Assembly: GCA_036971475.1 (NCBI GenBank)
Contig: JBAIZL010000005.1
Span: 166,883,886 to 166,947,885 of the forward strand
Direction of reading: 5' to 3'
Source: Prosapia bicincta
Taxonomy: Eukaryota > Arthropoda > Insecta > Hemiptera > Cercopidae
DNA: 64,000 nucleotides
Translations under genes and position numbers: made by a program
Notes under the pieces: generated by a model
Databases searched by the model: none
The model's input: only the letters and a program-made list of their open reading frames with translations
Told to the model about the DNA's origin: nothing
Part shown: positions 62,803 to 64,000 of the stretch, piece by piece
Layout: each line of letters starts with the position of its first letter
Numbering within the stretch: the stretch's first letter is position 1

Positions 62803-64000
62803 CTGTACATTAATAACAATAAAGTAATATTTGATTAAAAGCACTGAATGAAAGTAAATTGAATTGTAACATCAAACACAGGTAAAATTGTTCAGTATTA
62901 CTTCACTAATTCGAAATTTCATTAATTCAGATTACTCATACAGATTTCCATTCAACAGAATTGCATTTTTGGCATGTTAACAAAAAACTCAACTATTTTA
63001 ACTGAATATGTTGACAAAGAACAGTAAGGTTTTTCTCTTGAATTATTAAGTCCATTACGTTCTGTGAATCGTAATTAATCACCTTAACATTAGTTTATGA
63101 CTATCCGAACTTTAAATTTGTAGAAACTTATTGTAAGTTTTACAAATTTTAAAGTTTTGATAGTCATAAACTAATGTTAAAGTGTTCAAGTAAGGTTTTT
63201 GTTTTGCTCAAGAAGTTAATGTTGGTGTATGGCAACAATTCTTAGAAATGAGTTTCACTGTGTGAAAGTTGAGATCAAAATGAGTTTAATGATTACAATG
63301 AGAAATTCCATTGGAATTTTTACAATGGTATTACCAGCAATACCAGGAAACATAGTTTTCATTTGATGAAAACAGATTACAGTGCTACCTAGGATAGATG
63401 TGACTCACCAATAGTACAGGCAACATGTTAAAGCATTTGAGAATTATTCTCACTTTCTACTTTTTCCAAGAAATCAGCAAGAAGAAGCTTTTTATCTACT
63501 CTATACCAATTGTATAGTGGTAGTTTATAGAGTGATTGCAAGTAGGTTATGAAAGTAATCTTAGGGTGAATTTGTATAGTAAAATACGATTTGTATATAC
63601 AGAGTAAGAAATATGTATTTATTATACCTAAACAGTACAGTATGTAATCAGTTCAAGAGAAAAGTACAATTTGTTAATGCTTGATCAAAAATTAAAGTTA
63701 TTCAGTGTACAAAAGCAGATGGGTCAGCTCAATGTGTAATGAATGAGTTTGAGATATCATAGTCTTGATATTTTTACAAAAACATTTCATTAGAAAATTG
63801 TATATATTTGCAGTGTACCATATTATGATTAGCCTTATATTTTAATGAACTACACAGTATTTTTCATGTGGGATTAAGTTTATTGTATAATAAATAGGAT
63901 TCTGAAACATATGCAATTTCTGATTTTATTTATTATTTATTTTCAGAGGCTAATAATTACAACAAACTTTTTGTTTGAGATAAACAGTATGCACACTACA
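62803..64000. other. SLC1 upstream intron with a PLE-end hairpin
   Basis: A hairpin at about 63050-63190 pairs TAGTTTATGACTATCCGAAC with its complement and is preceded by GTCCATTACGTTCTGTGAAT, both from PLE family 1 ends. I do not see another SLC1 exon or any other gene up to the window edge. Confidence 0.5.

Noticed and set aside
1..64000. tRNA and rRNA genes
   Set aside because: I saw no cloverleaf with A/B boxes and no rRNA-like sequence. The only tRNA-related match is the 18-base primer site at 46879.

Overview
This is a window of animal nuclear DNA, most likely from an insect or other arthropod. It is AT-rich, has GT-AG introns, and is packed with Penelope-like elements (PLEs), Tigger/pogo, hAT, piggyBac, mariner-like, Helitron and LTR elements. 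The species cannot be named from the sequence.

The only host gene I can support is a member of the SLC1 (excitatory amino acid transporter) family on the minus strand. Five exons fit together with matching splice phases: 62569-62802, 56386-56577, 29845-29979, 28205-28301 and 23856-23975 (stop codon). Upstream exons lie beyond the right edge. Its 26.4-kb intron (29980-56385) holds most of the transposons.

Left third (1-23800): an intact Tigger transposon (1095-3570); a decayed Tigger; a 4.7-kb field of short AT-rich repeats (5690-10390); a three-level nest of Tigger in hAT in a Helitron helicase relic (13925-16660); several PLE pieces; and two fragments of a DUF7869-like protein.

Middle (24000-37000): Tigger, hAT and PLE relics lie around the SLC1 3' exons. 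A PLE at 30706-36995 has been split by a 932-bp fold-back element and by a second Tigger copy (34215-36690) that differs from the first at only five positions I could find.

Right-centre (37000-55400): a PLE is interrupted by a hAT element (8-bp duplication) and by a piggyBac relic (TTAA duplication). The piggyBac carries an 11.1-kb LTR retrotransposon with 3,747-bp LTRs, a lysine-tRNA primer site, one gag-like ORF and no pol. Every level has its own target-site duplication, so the order of insertion can be read.

Right end (55400-64000): a mariner-like relic, two more PLE families, a second decayed Tigger and long AT microsatellites lie between SLC1 exons.

A recurring theme is hammerhead-ribozyme-like RNA motifs in the PLE ends. 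I find about a dozen from several families. All have very short, near-palindromic helix III sequences and one extra base before helix II. One set has a consistently altered core.
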